This document shows, piece by piece, positions 22,640-32,640 of a DNA stretch of 64,000 nt. The notes under the pieces were generated by a model that made no database searches, was not told where the DNA came from, and saw nothing but the letters and a program-made list of their open reading frames with translations. A program made the position numbers and the translations under genes. How positions within the stretch are numbered: the first letter of the stretch is position 1; each line of letters starts with the position of its first letter. The DNA comes from Papio anubis (Eukaryota > Chordata > Mammalia > Primates > Cercopithecidae), in contig NC_044984.1 of assembly GCF_008728515.1 (NCBI RefSeq), positions 93,419,181 to 93,483,180 on the forward strand, given 5' to 3'.

Positions 22640-22955
22640 TGCAGTTTAATGAGGGCTATGAACCTGAATCCTGGTAAATCAAATGCAGCTTAAAATAAGT
22701 GATGCATTTCCAGTCATGGCAATAGAACATCCCAAGTGATCTTCTATGTTCCTCTCTACCCTGCTGTCATGGCAGCCCACAAAGAACTCCAGGATGGAAG
22801 GGTCCGAAGAAGCCAGGGTCCCTGAATTACTGGTTGGAGGAGAGCTGCCTGACCCACACTGGACTTAGCATGTGTGAGAAATAAATTTAATGGTGTTAAA
22901 GCACTGAGAATTTGGAGCTGTTACAGTGGCTAGAGTTCATTACCCTGATCATACT
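22640..22955 (+). mobile_element. MLT1-like LTR, partial
   Basis: The 3' half is recognisable by AGCCAGGGTCCCTGAATTAC, TGTGTGAGAAATAAATTTAA, then TTAAAGCACTGAGAATTTGG and TGTTACAGTGGCTAGAG, the ordered blocks of MaLR LTRs around the AATAAA signal. No internal viral sequence is attached. Confidence 0.65.
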
Positions 22956-23034
22956 GTGTGCTAGGCTAAGGAATAATAAAAAGTATCTGAATGACTTGCT
23001 GTCACTTCAACATTTATATAACCCAAATAACTTA

Positions 23035-23575
23035 GGTTTTTAACCTTAATGTCAATTAGTTTTTCTTCCTTTCTCATCCATTGGCACCAACCGTTTCTTT
23101 TTTAGAAAGGTGATCTTTTACAGTCTCTCAGCAAGTCAACTGCTCTTTCTGAGTATATTATCAGCACCTTGTGTCTTTTAATGACATTTGTCTATTGCAT
23201 ATAATTATATAACATATTATAATTATTATATTATTGTATAATATATCATATAATATACAACAAAGAAATGTATTAGAGTATATATATGTATTATATTAAT
23301 AAAAATAAATTTGTATTATAAAGTATATATTATATGTAATAGGTTATGATATAATATGAATATAATATGTAATGTTATACAATATAGCATGTATATATAA
23401 TGAAATATCATTTCAAAGGTATCTCTATATAAAAATAAATTTTTCTCATTAGAATACGCATTTGGTGAGGGCAAGGGCTTCATCTATATTACCCATTACT
23501 GTAACCCTAGTGCTAAGGGAAATGACTGGTAGATAGTAGGCACTCAGTTATTTTCAGAATGAATGAATAACGATT
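23035..23575 (+). repeat. L2 3' end split by AT-rich DNA
   Basis: The upstream part ends in AGCACCTTGTGTCTTTTAAT; the downstream part resumes with GGTGAGGGCAAGGGCTTCAT and GATAGTAGGCACTCAGTTAT. About 235 bases of AT-rich repeat separate them. Confidence 0.6.
23196..23430. repeat. AT-rich low-complexity block
   Basis: Almost pure A/T with recurring TATAATATA-type words on both strands, placed where the L2 consensus has a short TATTATAATT stretch. Confidence 0.9.
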
Positions 23576-24212
23576 AATATAATAGAATGGAGGCTGGGTT
23601 TTTTAAAAGAAATGGACTTCAGCTGTGTTCAGATATAGGCGTTCTGAAGGCAGAAAGAGCTCCAAACCCAGACGAGGGTTGAAAGTTGCTCACATGAAGG
23701 TGATAGCAGAAGCTATGCAGGCAAATGAAGGTGCCTCAGGAGGGTAAGGGAAGGAAGAAGATGAGAGAATTAAGGCTGAATTTTAGGGAATATCAATGTA
23801 TAAAATAGACTAAGCATAAGAAGCTAATGAAACAATATTAGAAAAAGTAAGGAAAGTTTGCGGCACAGAAACAGAACTCTGTAAGAATCATAGTTTTGGC
23901 ATCAGATCTGCAAGTACAGTATATTCAATAAACACCTGTTTATTGACTGAAATAAGTGCTGAACACTGAATAGCATATAGTCCCATGAAAATGGCCAAAG
24001 GAGCTGACATTTTTCTAACAGACATACAGCCAATGTTATCCCTGTTTATTTTACACATTTCTTTGGGATGACATCAGGAGGCTTGGGTCATCCTGGGGCC
24101 TTTCACTAGTCTGATAAAGTAGGCTATATTTCTGATCTGAGTTCTTCCCTGTTTAGAAGATTCTTAAAAGTATGGAAAAGCTCTTAATCTAGCTGGATAT
24201 TTATTGATAAGT
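23576..24212. other. Unique intronic DNA
   Basis: Nothing recognised. Confidence 0.45.
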
Positions 24213-24431
24213 CATGGGTCAGTAAACTATGCCGACAGTCTAAGCCTGGTCTATTGCTTGTTTTTGTAAATAAAGTTATCTGGAACACGGCCACACTCAT
24301 TCATTTCTGAGTCATCTATGGCTATTTTCACTCTGCAACAGGGTTGAGTAACCACAATATAGGACATATGACCTGCAGAGTATAAAATATTTATGATATG
24401 GCTTTTTACAGAAAAAGTTTGCCAACCCCTG
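24213..24431 (-). mobile_element. MER20 (hAT-Charlie) DNA transposon
   Basis: Both termini are recognisable (GGGTCAGTAAACTATGCC and GTTTGCCAACCCCTG) with the interior TTTTTGTAAATAAAGTTATC. It is non-autonomous with no coding capacity. MER20 copies have been reported as enhancers in endometrial cells; nothing here shows activity. Confidence 0.92.
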
Positions 24432-24461
24432 AGCACCAAGCATATCTGTTTTGCACCCCCA

Positions 24462-24502
24462 GCAAACAAACAAACAAACAAACAAACAAAAAAACAAAAA
24501 AC
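24462..24502. repeat. (CAAA)n microsatellite
   Basis: Six to seven CAAA units grading into A-rich DNA. The KQTNKQTNKK frame over it is an artefact. Confidence 0.95.
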
Positions 24503-25078
24503 AACCACAAGACATTTTCAGAACTGACTGGAGCTTATAAGAACCCTGGGAATACCACAGCCTGTCTTACTAAGGAATGGACCTATAGGAAAGAGAATAT
24601 TCTATGCCCTCAGTTAGACTGGGTCCCATCGTGTATTTACTTTAGGTTAGGACCTCCATGCTAACAGTGCACATACGTGGGTGTGAGATTCTCTTTGACC
24701 ATGTATCTTTAACTGATGTCCACTGGGTGGTAGGCCAACATTGGGTGGCAGTGAGTTTAAGACATGCAATAAAAAGAATAAAAAGAATTGCAAGTGAAAA
24801 GAATGAGGGTAGATGGAGAGTGAGTGATGGGATGGGAGAATGAAAAGTTGCCCTGTCAAAAGGTACCATGAGAGCATCTGTGCCTGTGGGCTATATTTTG
24901 TCATTGCCCTTCTCAAAAATAGCAGAAGAAATAGGAACAAGTTTCTATCATTTTTCTAAGTGACAGGGAAATAAGACTGAACCTTCCTTTCTAGACTTTT
25001 AAAGAAATAACATTGGTTGTACACTTTTCTGCTAAAGTTTACACACATCTGCGTCAACCATCAAGACTAGAATTAACA
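24503..25078. other. Unique intronic DNA
   Basis: No gene or repeat recognised. Overlapping frames at 24642-24940 are compositional. Confidence 0.4.
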
Positions 25079-25277
25079 AACATCTGAATGTTAAGGACCT
25101 TGAAGGAACTAGCGCCTTTCAGAGAATGACTCTGTTCTCTTGAATGACTGTTCTCTTGAATGACTCTGTTCTCTTGAAGATGCTGATTCTTTCAAGTTCC
25201 TTAAAATTCTCTTCATAGAATGTCTCTGTTCTCTTAAAGACTCTAGTTTGTTCAAGGTCCTTAAAATTCAGGTGTAA
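25079..25277. repeat. Inverted and tandem micro-repeat
   Basis: TTAAGGACCTTGA at 25091-25103 is matched by its exact complement at 25252-25264; with flanks the two arms agree at about 22 of 26 bases. Inside, GAATGACTCTGTTCTCTT occurs at 25124 and 25158, with a version two bases shorter at 25142. A 60-bp unit (25158-25217) recurs imperfectly at 25218-25277. Confidence 0.85.
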
Positions 25278-26172
25278 CTTCTTTAAAAGAATGTCACATT
25301 CATAATAGTCCTTTCTAAGGCTGAAATAATCTGTGATCTCATCATATTAAGAGTTATTTCTAGAGTGATTCTCTTCGTCTATGACATAAGGGTAGCAAGT
25401 GACAGCTATAACTAAATCTGGCCCCCAGTGCTTTGTTTTGTTAACAAAGTGTTTATGAAAAAAACACCATATTGGGGGTGAGGAGGGGCAGGATTTCTGC
25501 TCTCCAGTGTACCACAGTTTCCACCATTCCATATTATCTTTTCTTTAAAAATGTTTGAGTTTTCAATCCCTACCATCCCTGCTCATACCATTTTGAGGGG
25601 GTCAACTGTTGCTTTGATCTATTTTCTTTGTTCAGGCCTAAAATTAAATGATCACTTGTAACTTGCTAGCTATGTTAGTTTATTAGAACCTGTTTTATTT
25701 GCTAACATTCTTAAAGTTTTGTCCAATAGAGTTTAGTAGACTCACTGACCTAACATATATGGGAAAATGCTCTTTTCAGTAATGAGGCAACAATGAAGAA
25801 TAAATACATTTTAAGAAACTGTGCTGTTTTATGGGATTACTGATTTGTATATATCACTTAGATCAGTGATGTTCAGGTTATGAAGTGATTATGTACAATT
25901 TGCAAATCTCTAGTGTCCCTAACTTCTGCATTATCTTACATCATGCTACATTATACCTAACTCTACAGACCAGAGACATGTGCCTCTTTTTTGAGTGGCA
26001 ATAGCAAAGGTGGCTCTTAAATCATCAGATTGTGAACATCACAGTCCCAGGAAATGGTCCAAGGAACTAAAGGATGTTTTTTTTTTTGCTTGTAGTTTTT
26101 GATGGGTTCTTCCATTTTAACTACAAATGCGGACAATGGAAACTAGACTGTAAAGCAGATCATTATAAAATG
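25278..26172. other. Unique intronic DNA
   Basis: No gene or repeat recognised; AT-rich. Confidence 0.45.
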
Positions 26173-26188
26173 TATCTGGCAAACTTCT

Positions 26189-26292
26189 TTTTTTTTTTGA
26201 GACAGAGTCCTACTCTGTCACCCAGGTTGGAGTGCAGTGGCACCATCTCGGCTCACTACAAGCTCTGCCTTCCGGGTTCATGCCATTCTCCT
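26189..26292 (-). mobile_element. 5'-truncated Alu (about 95 bp)
   Basis: Only the poly(A) end and 3' part of the right arm are present. It is flanked by TATCTGGCAAACTTCT (26173-26188) and TATCTGGCAGACTTCT (26293-26308), so it inserted already truncated. Confidence 0.9.
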
Positions 26293-26835
26293 TATCTGGC
26301 AGACTTCTAAGATGTGCCCCCACCCTGCCCGCCCTACCCCATGGTCCCCACCTCCTGGTATTCACACCCTTGTGTAAACACCTCCTTTTGTGTAAGAACT
26401 GAATCTGGTGACTTTATTGTAATGAATAGAAGATGGCAAAAAGATGGGATGTCACTTCTGTGATTAGGTAGCAAAAGACTGTGACTTCCATCTTGCTAGC
26501 ACTGTCTTGTCCTCTCACTTGCTCATTCTGTTGAAGCTAGCAGCATGTTGTGAGATGCTCTATGGGGTGACAAGGAACTAAGGGAGGCCTCAGCCAACAG
26601 TGTGTGAGGCACTGAGGCCTCAGTCTGAAAATCCCTAAAAGCCTGAATGAGTGAGTTAGGAAGTAGATCCTCTTGACTTGAGTCTTGAGACAGCTATAGC
26701 TCCCTGAAAGATCCAGAGACAGAGGACCCACTCACATTGTACCTGGATTCCTGACCCACGAAACTGGGAGATAATAAATGTTGTTATATGCCGCTAAAAT
26801 TTGGGGTAACGTTCTTTAATAATACAGAATGTAAA
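26293..26835 (+). mobile_element. MaLR/MLT-type LTR
   Basis: Ordered LTR blocks: CACCTCCTGGTATTCACACC, CTTGTGTAAACACCTCCTTT, GTGACTTCCATCTTGCTAGC, TTCCTGACCCACGAAACTGG and GAGATAATAAATGTTGTTAT with an AATAAA signal. The truncated Alu sits at its 5' side. No retroviral coding region adjoins. Confidence 0.65.
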
Positions 26836-27344
26836 TCTTCTATTGGAATAACAGCAAAAATATTTTTGGCCAAAGCCTCAAACTGAGCATAGAAAAGGGG
26901 GTAATTTAATCCATTCATTCAGAGGTTCTCAGTGCCATTCAGTGAAAAAAAATAATTAAATATATGTAGCTCCAATAAATATTGGTTAAACTGGGCAGAA
27001 CTCAGAAGTAAAGTGCCACTAAAATTCAGGTGTTCATTGCGTAGTAACGTAACAGTAGCAATGAACAAAAGTGAATACCAGACACTGCACTAAGATCAAG
27101 AGTCCTGTGATAACAACACTTACTAGTCATCAAATATTTTTGGGTCTGAGTTTTGAGGAACTCCAGGATTTAACCGAGGAGAATGAGTAGGCAGAGAGAC
27201 AACAGCAGAGATGCAGAGAGTAACTAGGTATCATGGAAGCCGAAAGAAGACAATGTTAATAGTGAAAATTTGCCCCATAGAGTTAACAAGAGTGCTTGAG
27301 CTTGCCTTGCAAGAAGACAGATGAAGAAACAGCTTGTTATAATT
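26836..27344. other. Unique intronic DNA
   Basis: No gene or repeat recognised. Confidence 0.4.
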
Positions 27345-27797
27345 TGCTCTGCTTGCAACAAAACTGGCTGACTGGCTGAAACTGGCTGGAACCAATAAGG
27401 CTGACTGGAGTCAGAATAGCACAGAATAGACTTGCTCCCCTGAAGGGTGACGTTTTGATATCACAGCCTGAATTTCCACGTCATGTTTCAGACCAGTTCC
27501 CCATGAATCTGCAAAGGAAACCCACGGAAAAGCACGAAGGGACAACTGCGCATGCTCAAGGGACTTTCAAAACTTCCCATTCCTTTCTGCCAATCACTAA
27601 CCAACCCTGAAGCCCCTCCCCCAAAATCTCTCTTAAATATACTGCTTTAAGGCTGGTACAGGGCAACGGATTTGAGCTGGACTCCTGCCTCCTTGCTTGG
27701 CCGCCTTGCAATAAACCTTTCTCTCTACAAAATCCAGTGCTTCAGTGTTTTGGCTGCAATTGTGTGCAGGCAAATGAACCCAGTTTGGTTGATAACA
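27345..27797 (+). mobile_element. Solo LTR, ERV1-like, family unknown
   Basis: It has LTR architecture: a U3-like part with repeated GGCTGACTGGCTGAAACTGG motifs, a TATA-like CTTAAATATA at 27632-27641, an AATAAA signal at 27710-27715, a TTTCTCTCTACA pyrimidine tract and an end in CA near 27797. It is more GC-rich than its flanks. The left border is uncertain and no viral genes are present. Confidence 0.55.
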
Positions 27798-29428
27798 GTA
27801 ATTGTCAATAGTATCAGAGTCTGCTGAAGTCAAATAAGGTGGAGATAACAAAGGGCTTATGGAATTCCTGCTCTTCTGCTTACTGGTGACTTTAGCACTG
27901 GTTGTAGGGGGTCACAGCAGAGAAACAACTCAAGCCAGTTGAGGGATTAGTGGAACAAAGGAAACGGGGAGACATTGAGTATAGACAACTACTAAGTATT
28001 TCCAAAAGGTATTATAAAATTGGAAAACATTAGAAGAGGAAATACTGAAAAACAGAGTGAGCATACAATATAAAAGTTGCTTATGTGTTGAAATACACTG
28101 TCAACTCAGGATGAGGGATATGAAGAGAGCAGATGCAATATGAGCCTTGATACAAAGTCCTGCAAACCTTTAAAATGAAAATCCTTTGGATGCCTGACCT
28201 TCAGGTGTTACATTATCAAAGGACAAAAGTGTTTATGCCTTTTTAAAAAGGAAAATATATTAGAGGATTATCCAAAGACTTGGCCACATACAATTCTTAT
28301 CTGCAAAAAACTAAGTTATATGTTGAAAACAAGTAATCAGGTAATATCCCTGTGTCGAAAGAGACAGAAAAAACACAATACACTTAACATTTCCGGGAGA
28401 GTAGAAAAAAAGCCATTTTCTCTTGGAACTTTGGGTTTGCTTCCTTTCATAAAAAGGGAAAAAGGTGAAATTTGATCTTCAAGAAGTCCAGGAAAGCTTT
28501 CAGAGCTGAGAAAAGACAGAGTTGGGGTTAGTGAGGGAAGTAGATGCTGGGTGAAAATGGATAATTAAGCTTTACAAAAGGTCAAGCATTGCAAAAGACG
28601 GCGAGAAAGATGCATTCTATGTGTTGAATGTATCAAATGCACTTGAGAAGATGTACATCTTTGCTTTGGTGAATATTTCAGTATTAAAAAAGACATATTA
28701 CAAAATGGCTATTCTTACAAAAGGAATAAACTTTTTTCTTTGAAGCTTGATGCAACAAATACAAACAAAGCACAAAAAATATGCTTTGAAGTGTGCTAAC
28801 ACATCAAGATTGTACTGAGCAAAGCACCTTTTCTCTGTTTAGGAACAATCTCACTAATTCCACACCACAATATGTTAATTAAAGAATCCCAGGTAGCAAT
28901 CATGGAATATTTCTTCTCATGACAGATGAAGAATACAAATATTCTGAAGATTGAAATTGCATAAACAAAATGAAGAGGCATTTTGTCCATTTTCTGGCAG
29001 TGCAAACTTAAAGTGAATGCAGATGAATGAGCTGGCAATAAAATGACACTATTAACCATCTGAAGATTGGGCTCATTACCTAAGAAGGCAAAGCATCAAT
29101 TTGTGGCATTATAACACTCTGTTTGTGCTGCTGAACATGCATCTGGATGTTTTTATATACTCTCTACTAATTTGTGTGCATAGTAAGCTCTTCCATCAGC
29201 CTCTCGATAGAAGCTTAATTTTGTATTGTTTCTATTATATTATTTTCTCTAATGAGAATAATAATATTCTGTATTAGAAATAAACACTTCATTTATTCTC
29301 CAAATAATTCTAGGTTCAGTTTCTCTTGTTTTGCATTATCAAATGGTGTGTACAGGATTATAGGTATATCTTAAAATTGAGGTGCTCTGATTAAAAATAT
29401 ACATTTGAATGACATGTGAGGAAAATAT
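27798..29428. other. Unique intronic DNA, complex 3' half
   Basis: No interspersed repeat recognised over about 1.6 kb. 28790-29340 has high word complexity and no poly(A) or repeat signature, as many conserved non-coding elements do, but conservation cannot be judged here. Confidence 0.4.
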
Positions 29429-29462
29429 TCATTCACTCACTCACTCACTCACTCATTCATTT
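29429..29462. repeat. (CACT)n microsatellite
   Basis: ATTCACTCACTCACTCACTC and continuing; about six units. It precedes an L2-like minus-strand segment. Confidence 0.9.
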
Positions 29463-29634
29463 TTAAAAGAATGTCCATGTACTGGGTTAAGCATCATGGG
29501 AAATTCAAGGATGTTGCACTGTCTCTGCCCTCAGGATGTTTATAACATAGAAGTGGCTGAATGTTGTTAGTACCTTCTGATAGGAACAAGCACAGGGCCA
29601 TAAAATCTCAGAGGAAAGGGAGGGTCAGTGTATT

Positions 29635-30350
29635 CTCTCATACCACAAGTATTTCTTGAGTACCTACTATGTGACAGGTGCTATTCTAGGGGCTGGATAT
29701 ATAGAAAAAAGAATGAGACAGTCAAGGTCCCTGACCTCATGGATCTTGCTTCCTGAGGGTGAGATGGAAAATAATGAAGAAAAAAAGCAAATAAATAATA
29801 TAACTTCAGATTGCTCTAAGTGGCGTGAAGAAAAAATAAAGCAGAGCAATAGCAAGGACAGTGACGATAAGGGAAGGATGTGAATTTTAGCTCACGAAGG
29901 CCCCTGTGAAGATGTCACATCCGAGTAGAGATTTGACAATGTATAGGAGCAAGTGTATGAAGTTCTGAAGGAAGGGCTTTCCAGGTAGTAGGACCTTTGT
30001 AGGACAGGATAAAGACTTTATTCTAAGTGGGAAGAAAATTCATTGGGGAATTGAAGCAGGGTATAGCATGATCTGATTTATATTTGAGAAGGATCATTCC
30101 AGATACTGTATAGAAATTCAATTATAGAGGGGTAAGAAGGTAACCTGGACAGAGGTTAGACATATGTGAATAGTCCAGGCTGGGGGAGACCAATGAGAAC
30201 TTGATTCATGTAGTCTAACCAAGGATGACAGATTAGAATGCACTGTGGTAGTTCATCTAGATAGAGGCGGTTGGTGAGGACTAGGTTGATAATTACTTAG
30301 ATGGTAAGGAGTGGTTCCATTTTGAAGGAAGTTGCACAAATTGACACGAT
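29635..30350 (-). repeat. L2, long 3' segment
   Basis: It starts with the 3' end complement (TTGAGTACCTACTATGTGAC, TGCTATTCTAGGGGCTGGAT, GTCCCTGACCTCATGGATCT) and runs into the reverse transcriptase end (GACTTTATTCTAAGTGGGAA, GAGAAGGATCATTCCAGATA, GAATAGTCCAGGCTGGGGGA). Confidence 0.85.
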
Positions 30351-30404
30351 ATGATAATATCTGAGTTGAACTTTAAATGAAGGGCAGCATGTGACAAAGC
30401 AGGT

Positions 30405-30560
30405 AGTCATTCATTGATTAATTGAGTGCTTATCTATTTTTATGAACCAGGCACTGTGCTAGGTGCTAGAGATACAGCAGTACAGAAGCCATTGCTGAAA
30501 GTGACAACAAAACTTGCTGAGAAGGTAATATTTTAAGTAAACATACACAAGCAGAGAGGT
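30405..30560 (-). repeat. Second L2 3' end
   Basis: TCATTCATTGATTAATTGAG, then CCAGGCACTGTGCTAGGTGC and AGAGATACAGCAGTACAGAA match the L2 tail complement, separate from the copy just before it. Confidence 0.8.
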
Positions 30561-30944
30561 GAACAATATTCTCATAGGAATTACTTCCAGAATTGGTTCT
30601 AAGGACGTTTTATTCTTTTCCATTTAGTGCAGAAAATTATGTGATTAAACTCCTTTGTATATTTGGCTCAGTGAATTTGCAAAAGGAGTAAGTGTCTTAT
30701 CAGTAGAAATTCAATTCACTGTCAGTTGGGAAACTTCATCAGATAATTTCCTTGGAAATAGTGTTTAATATTTACTTTTCCTACTCTGGGAAGGAGAAAG
30801 TATAGCCTCTCTAGAAAGAACAAGAGGATAAGAGAGTACAAAACCTAGGACAAGCTCAAATATCCAGGTGCCTTTATTACAGTTCATCTACCACCTGCCT
30901 CAAATCTGCCCCACAGTCTTTTTGCAAACAGATGACCCAACTTC
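30561..30944. other. Unique intronic DNA
   Basis: Nothing recognised. Confidence 0.45.
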
Positions 30945-31150
30945 AACTTTCCCTCCTTCTAATCCCACTTGTACACTGCCTCCAGAATTAATTGGCCTAA
31001 AGTAGTCCAGTCATGTCCATTCCCCAGTGCCTACAGAATAAATTTCAAATTCCTCAGCCTGACACACACTGACCCAACCTACTTTTTCTGCTTTATCTCT
31101 GACTACACACTCCTCAATTGTTTTAATCACCTTGAATTTTCTTCCTCTTT
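30945..31150 (+). repeat. L2 fragment
   Basis: CCAGTCATGTCCATTCCCCA, CTACAGAATAAATTTCAAAT and TTCCTCAGCCTGACACACAC follow the L2 ORF2 end ('lead to CTACAGGATAAAGTCCAAAC'). Confidence 0.65.
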
Positions 31151-31154
31151 TTAA

Positions 31155-31320
31155 AATTATTTTTTGAATTGTGTGAATATGTTATGAAATACACATAACA
31201 TAAAACTTACCATTATCACCATTTTTAGGTGTATGGTTCAGTGGCATGAAGTACATTTGCACTGTTGTGCAAATCCCATTGGATTTTAAATGTCTATTTC
31301 CCTAATACTTCCAGCAATTT
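31155..31320. repeat. Old L1 (L1M) fragment
   Basis: ATACACATAACATAAAACTT, GTATGGTTCAGTGGCATGAA and GCACTGTTGTGCAAATCCCA match a block common in old mammalian L1s. Strand within L1 not certain. Confidence 0.6.
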
Positions 31321-31378
31321 GTTGTCTGATCATATTTGTTTTTATATGGTTCCTGGGGTCTCCTGAAATGCCTTTTCC

Positions 31379-31462
31379 CATCCAAGTACTAACCAGACCC
31401 AAACCTGCTTAGCTTCTGAGATCAGACGAGATCAGGCATGTTCAGGTTGGTATGGCCATAGA
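31379..31462 (-). pseudogene. RNA5SP: 5S rRNA retropseudogene, truncated, tailless
   Basis: Read on the minus strand it follows 5S rRNA from about base 2 to 85-88 (TCTATGGCCATACCAACCTG... through GGTTAGTACTTGGATGG) with about nine substitutions. The last third of the 121-nt RNA, including part of the C box, is absent. The copy is flanked by a 17-bp duplication with one mismatch (31362-31378 and 31463-31479, CCTGAAATGC[C/A]TTTTCC), and has no poly(A) tail. A non-functional L1-mediated copy; the symbol is generic. Confidence 0.9.
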
Positions 31463-31479
31463 CCTGAAATGCATTTTCC

Positions 31480-31986
31480 TTTCCTTATCAATTAAAATCC
31501 CACATATCTGAAAGATTCATGCTCACATTTTGCCTCTTCCTTTAGGCGACTTTGACACCTTATCTGGAAACAGGAGGTCAACTCTGTTGCTAGGTAACAC
31601 ATTGCTTACAGTAAAAATGATGCCTGGTTGGTAAATTGCATCTGGACTAGGAGGGCCTATACATGAACTATAAATACATGATGGGGATGTGATACTTTAG
31701 ACTTCCCTGAGTAATGACTCTTGTAATTAGTCAGGTCCCTTGTAGGGACCACGGAGGATAAGTCTATGGAGTTGTTACAGGAGATATTGCCTCTTATGGG
31801 GCAGGAGGCTTTGGAGCCAGGGCCATTCCTGTACCCACCCAATATGAATCTAGTCTTCTTGAACCTGAGCTGCCACCTGGGGGGCCAGAACTGATATTTG
31901 TACTGATATTAGGACTCTCACTGAAGAGAAAATCTGAAGCTTTCCCTGATGGCTAGCAGTGTTTTCTGTATTACATTTTTCTAGGT
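31480..31986. other. Unique intronic DNA
   Basis: No gene or repeat recognised. Confidence 0.4.
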
Positions 31987-32003
31987 AAATCTCAAGCTAA
32001 GTG

Positions 32004-32315
32004 CTCATGCCTGTAATCCCAGAAGTCTCGGAGGCTGAGGTGGGTGGATCACCTGAAGTCAGGAGTTCAAGACCAGCCTGGCCAACATGGCAAAATCCCA
32101 TCTCTACTAAAAATACAAAAAAACAAACAACAACAACAAAAAAGACAAATCGGCGAGGCGTGGTGGCATGCACCCATAGCCCCAGCTACTCAGGAAGATG
32201 AAGCAGGAGAATTGCTTGAACCTGGGAGGTGGAAGTTGCAGTGAGCCTAGATCATACCATTGCACGCCAGTCTGGGTGACAGAGAGAGACCTTGTCTCAA
32301 AACAAAAAAACAATA
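32004..32315 (+). mobile_element. AluS beside the SAM exon
   Basis: Sense Alu lacking about 14 bases at its 5' end, with a CAAACAACAACAACAA linker. A 17-bp target duplication with two differences is at 31987-32003 and 32316-32332. It lies 190 bp beyond the exon's donor site and is antisense to the transcript. Confidence 0.93.
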
Positions 32316-32499
32316 AAACCTCAAGCCAAGTGTGGCCCATAGTAGTCTCGTAAATCTGAATGTGCAGTTGGACCTAAGAAGACCTGCTCTTGAGGTTGCA
32401 TCAATATGTAGAAAAATTGTACTAAATACAAACACTCCTTGCATGCCTGGACTCAAAATCACTGGGAACCGTACACAGGACTAGGGCAACAAAAGCATT

Positions 32500-32505
32500 G
32501 CTCAC
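32500..32505 (-). other. ANKS1B: Splice donor of the SAM exon
   Basis: Read on the minus strand the junction is CCAAAG|GTGAGC, a strong match to the mammalian donor consensus. Confidence 0.93.
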
Positions 32506-32604
32506 CTTTGGAAGGAGCTGGATTGCCTGTAGAATTCTTTGTCGGTGCCCAGAATTAAGGATTCCAATTTCCAACAAATCCTGATCTTCCATAACATTGC
32601 TTCC
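32506..32604 (-). CDS. ANKS1B: ANKS1B coding exon, first SAM domain
   Basis: This 99-nt exon encodes 33 residues, starting GSNVMEDQDLLEIGI and ending GHRQRILQAIQLLPK. The acidic DQDLLEIGI loop and the GHRxRIL helix are the C-terminal half of a SAM domain, and the wording matches the first SAM domain of ANKS1B (AIDA-1) as I recall it; the paralogue ANKS1A differs in the helix. Both ends are phase 0, so skipping keeps the frame but destroys the domain. The acceptor (TTTCTGTTTTGTTTCAG) and donor (AAG|GTGAGC) are consensus. In known biology ANKS1B is a brain-enriched adaptor with ankyrin repeats, two SAM domains and a PTB domain; it binds PSD-95 and the APP tail and can move from synapse to nucleus. 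The neighbouring exons are outside the window. Confidence 0.95.
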
Positions 32605-32640
32605 CTGAAACAAAACAGAAATGTTACAAGTTAAATCAAG
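32605..32640 (-). other. ANKS1B: Splice acceptor of the SAM exon
   Basis: Read on the minus strand a T-rich tract TTTCTGTTTTGTTTCAG precedes the exon, with a possible branch A in GATTTAACTTG about 27 bases upstream. Confidence 0.9.

Larger units (their letters stand above)
1..32505 (-). other. ANKS1B: ANKS1B intron 3' of the SAM exon (partial)
   Basis: On the minus strand this is transcribed after the exon at 32506-32604, starting with the donor GTGAGC at 32505-32500. No second exon with paired splice sites and coding similarity was found down to base 1, so the intron exceeds 32.5 kb. The next expected exon, encoding the linker and second SAM domain, was not seen. Intron assignment is inference from the single exon and from the known size of the gene (over 1 Mb in human). 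Confidence 0.8.
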
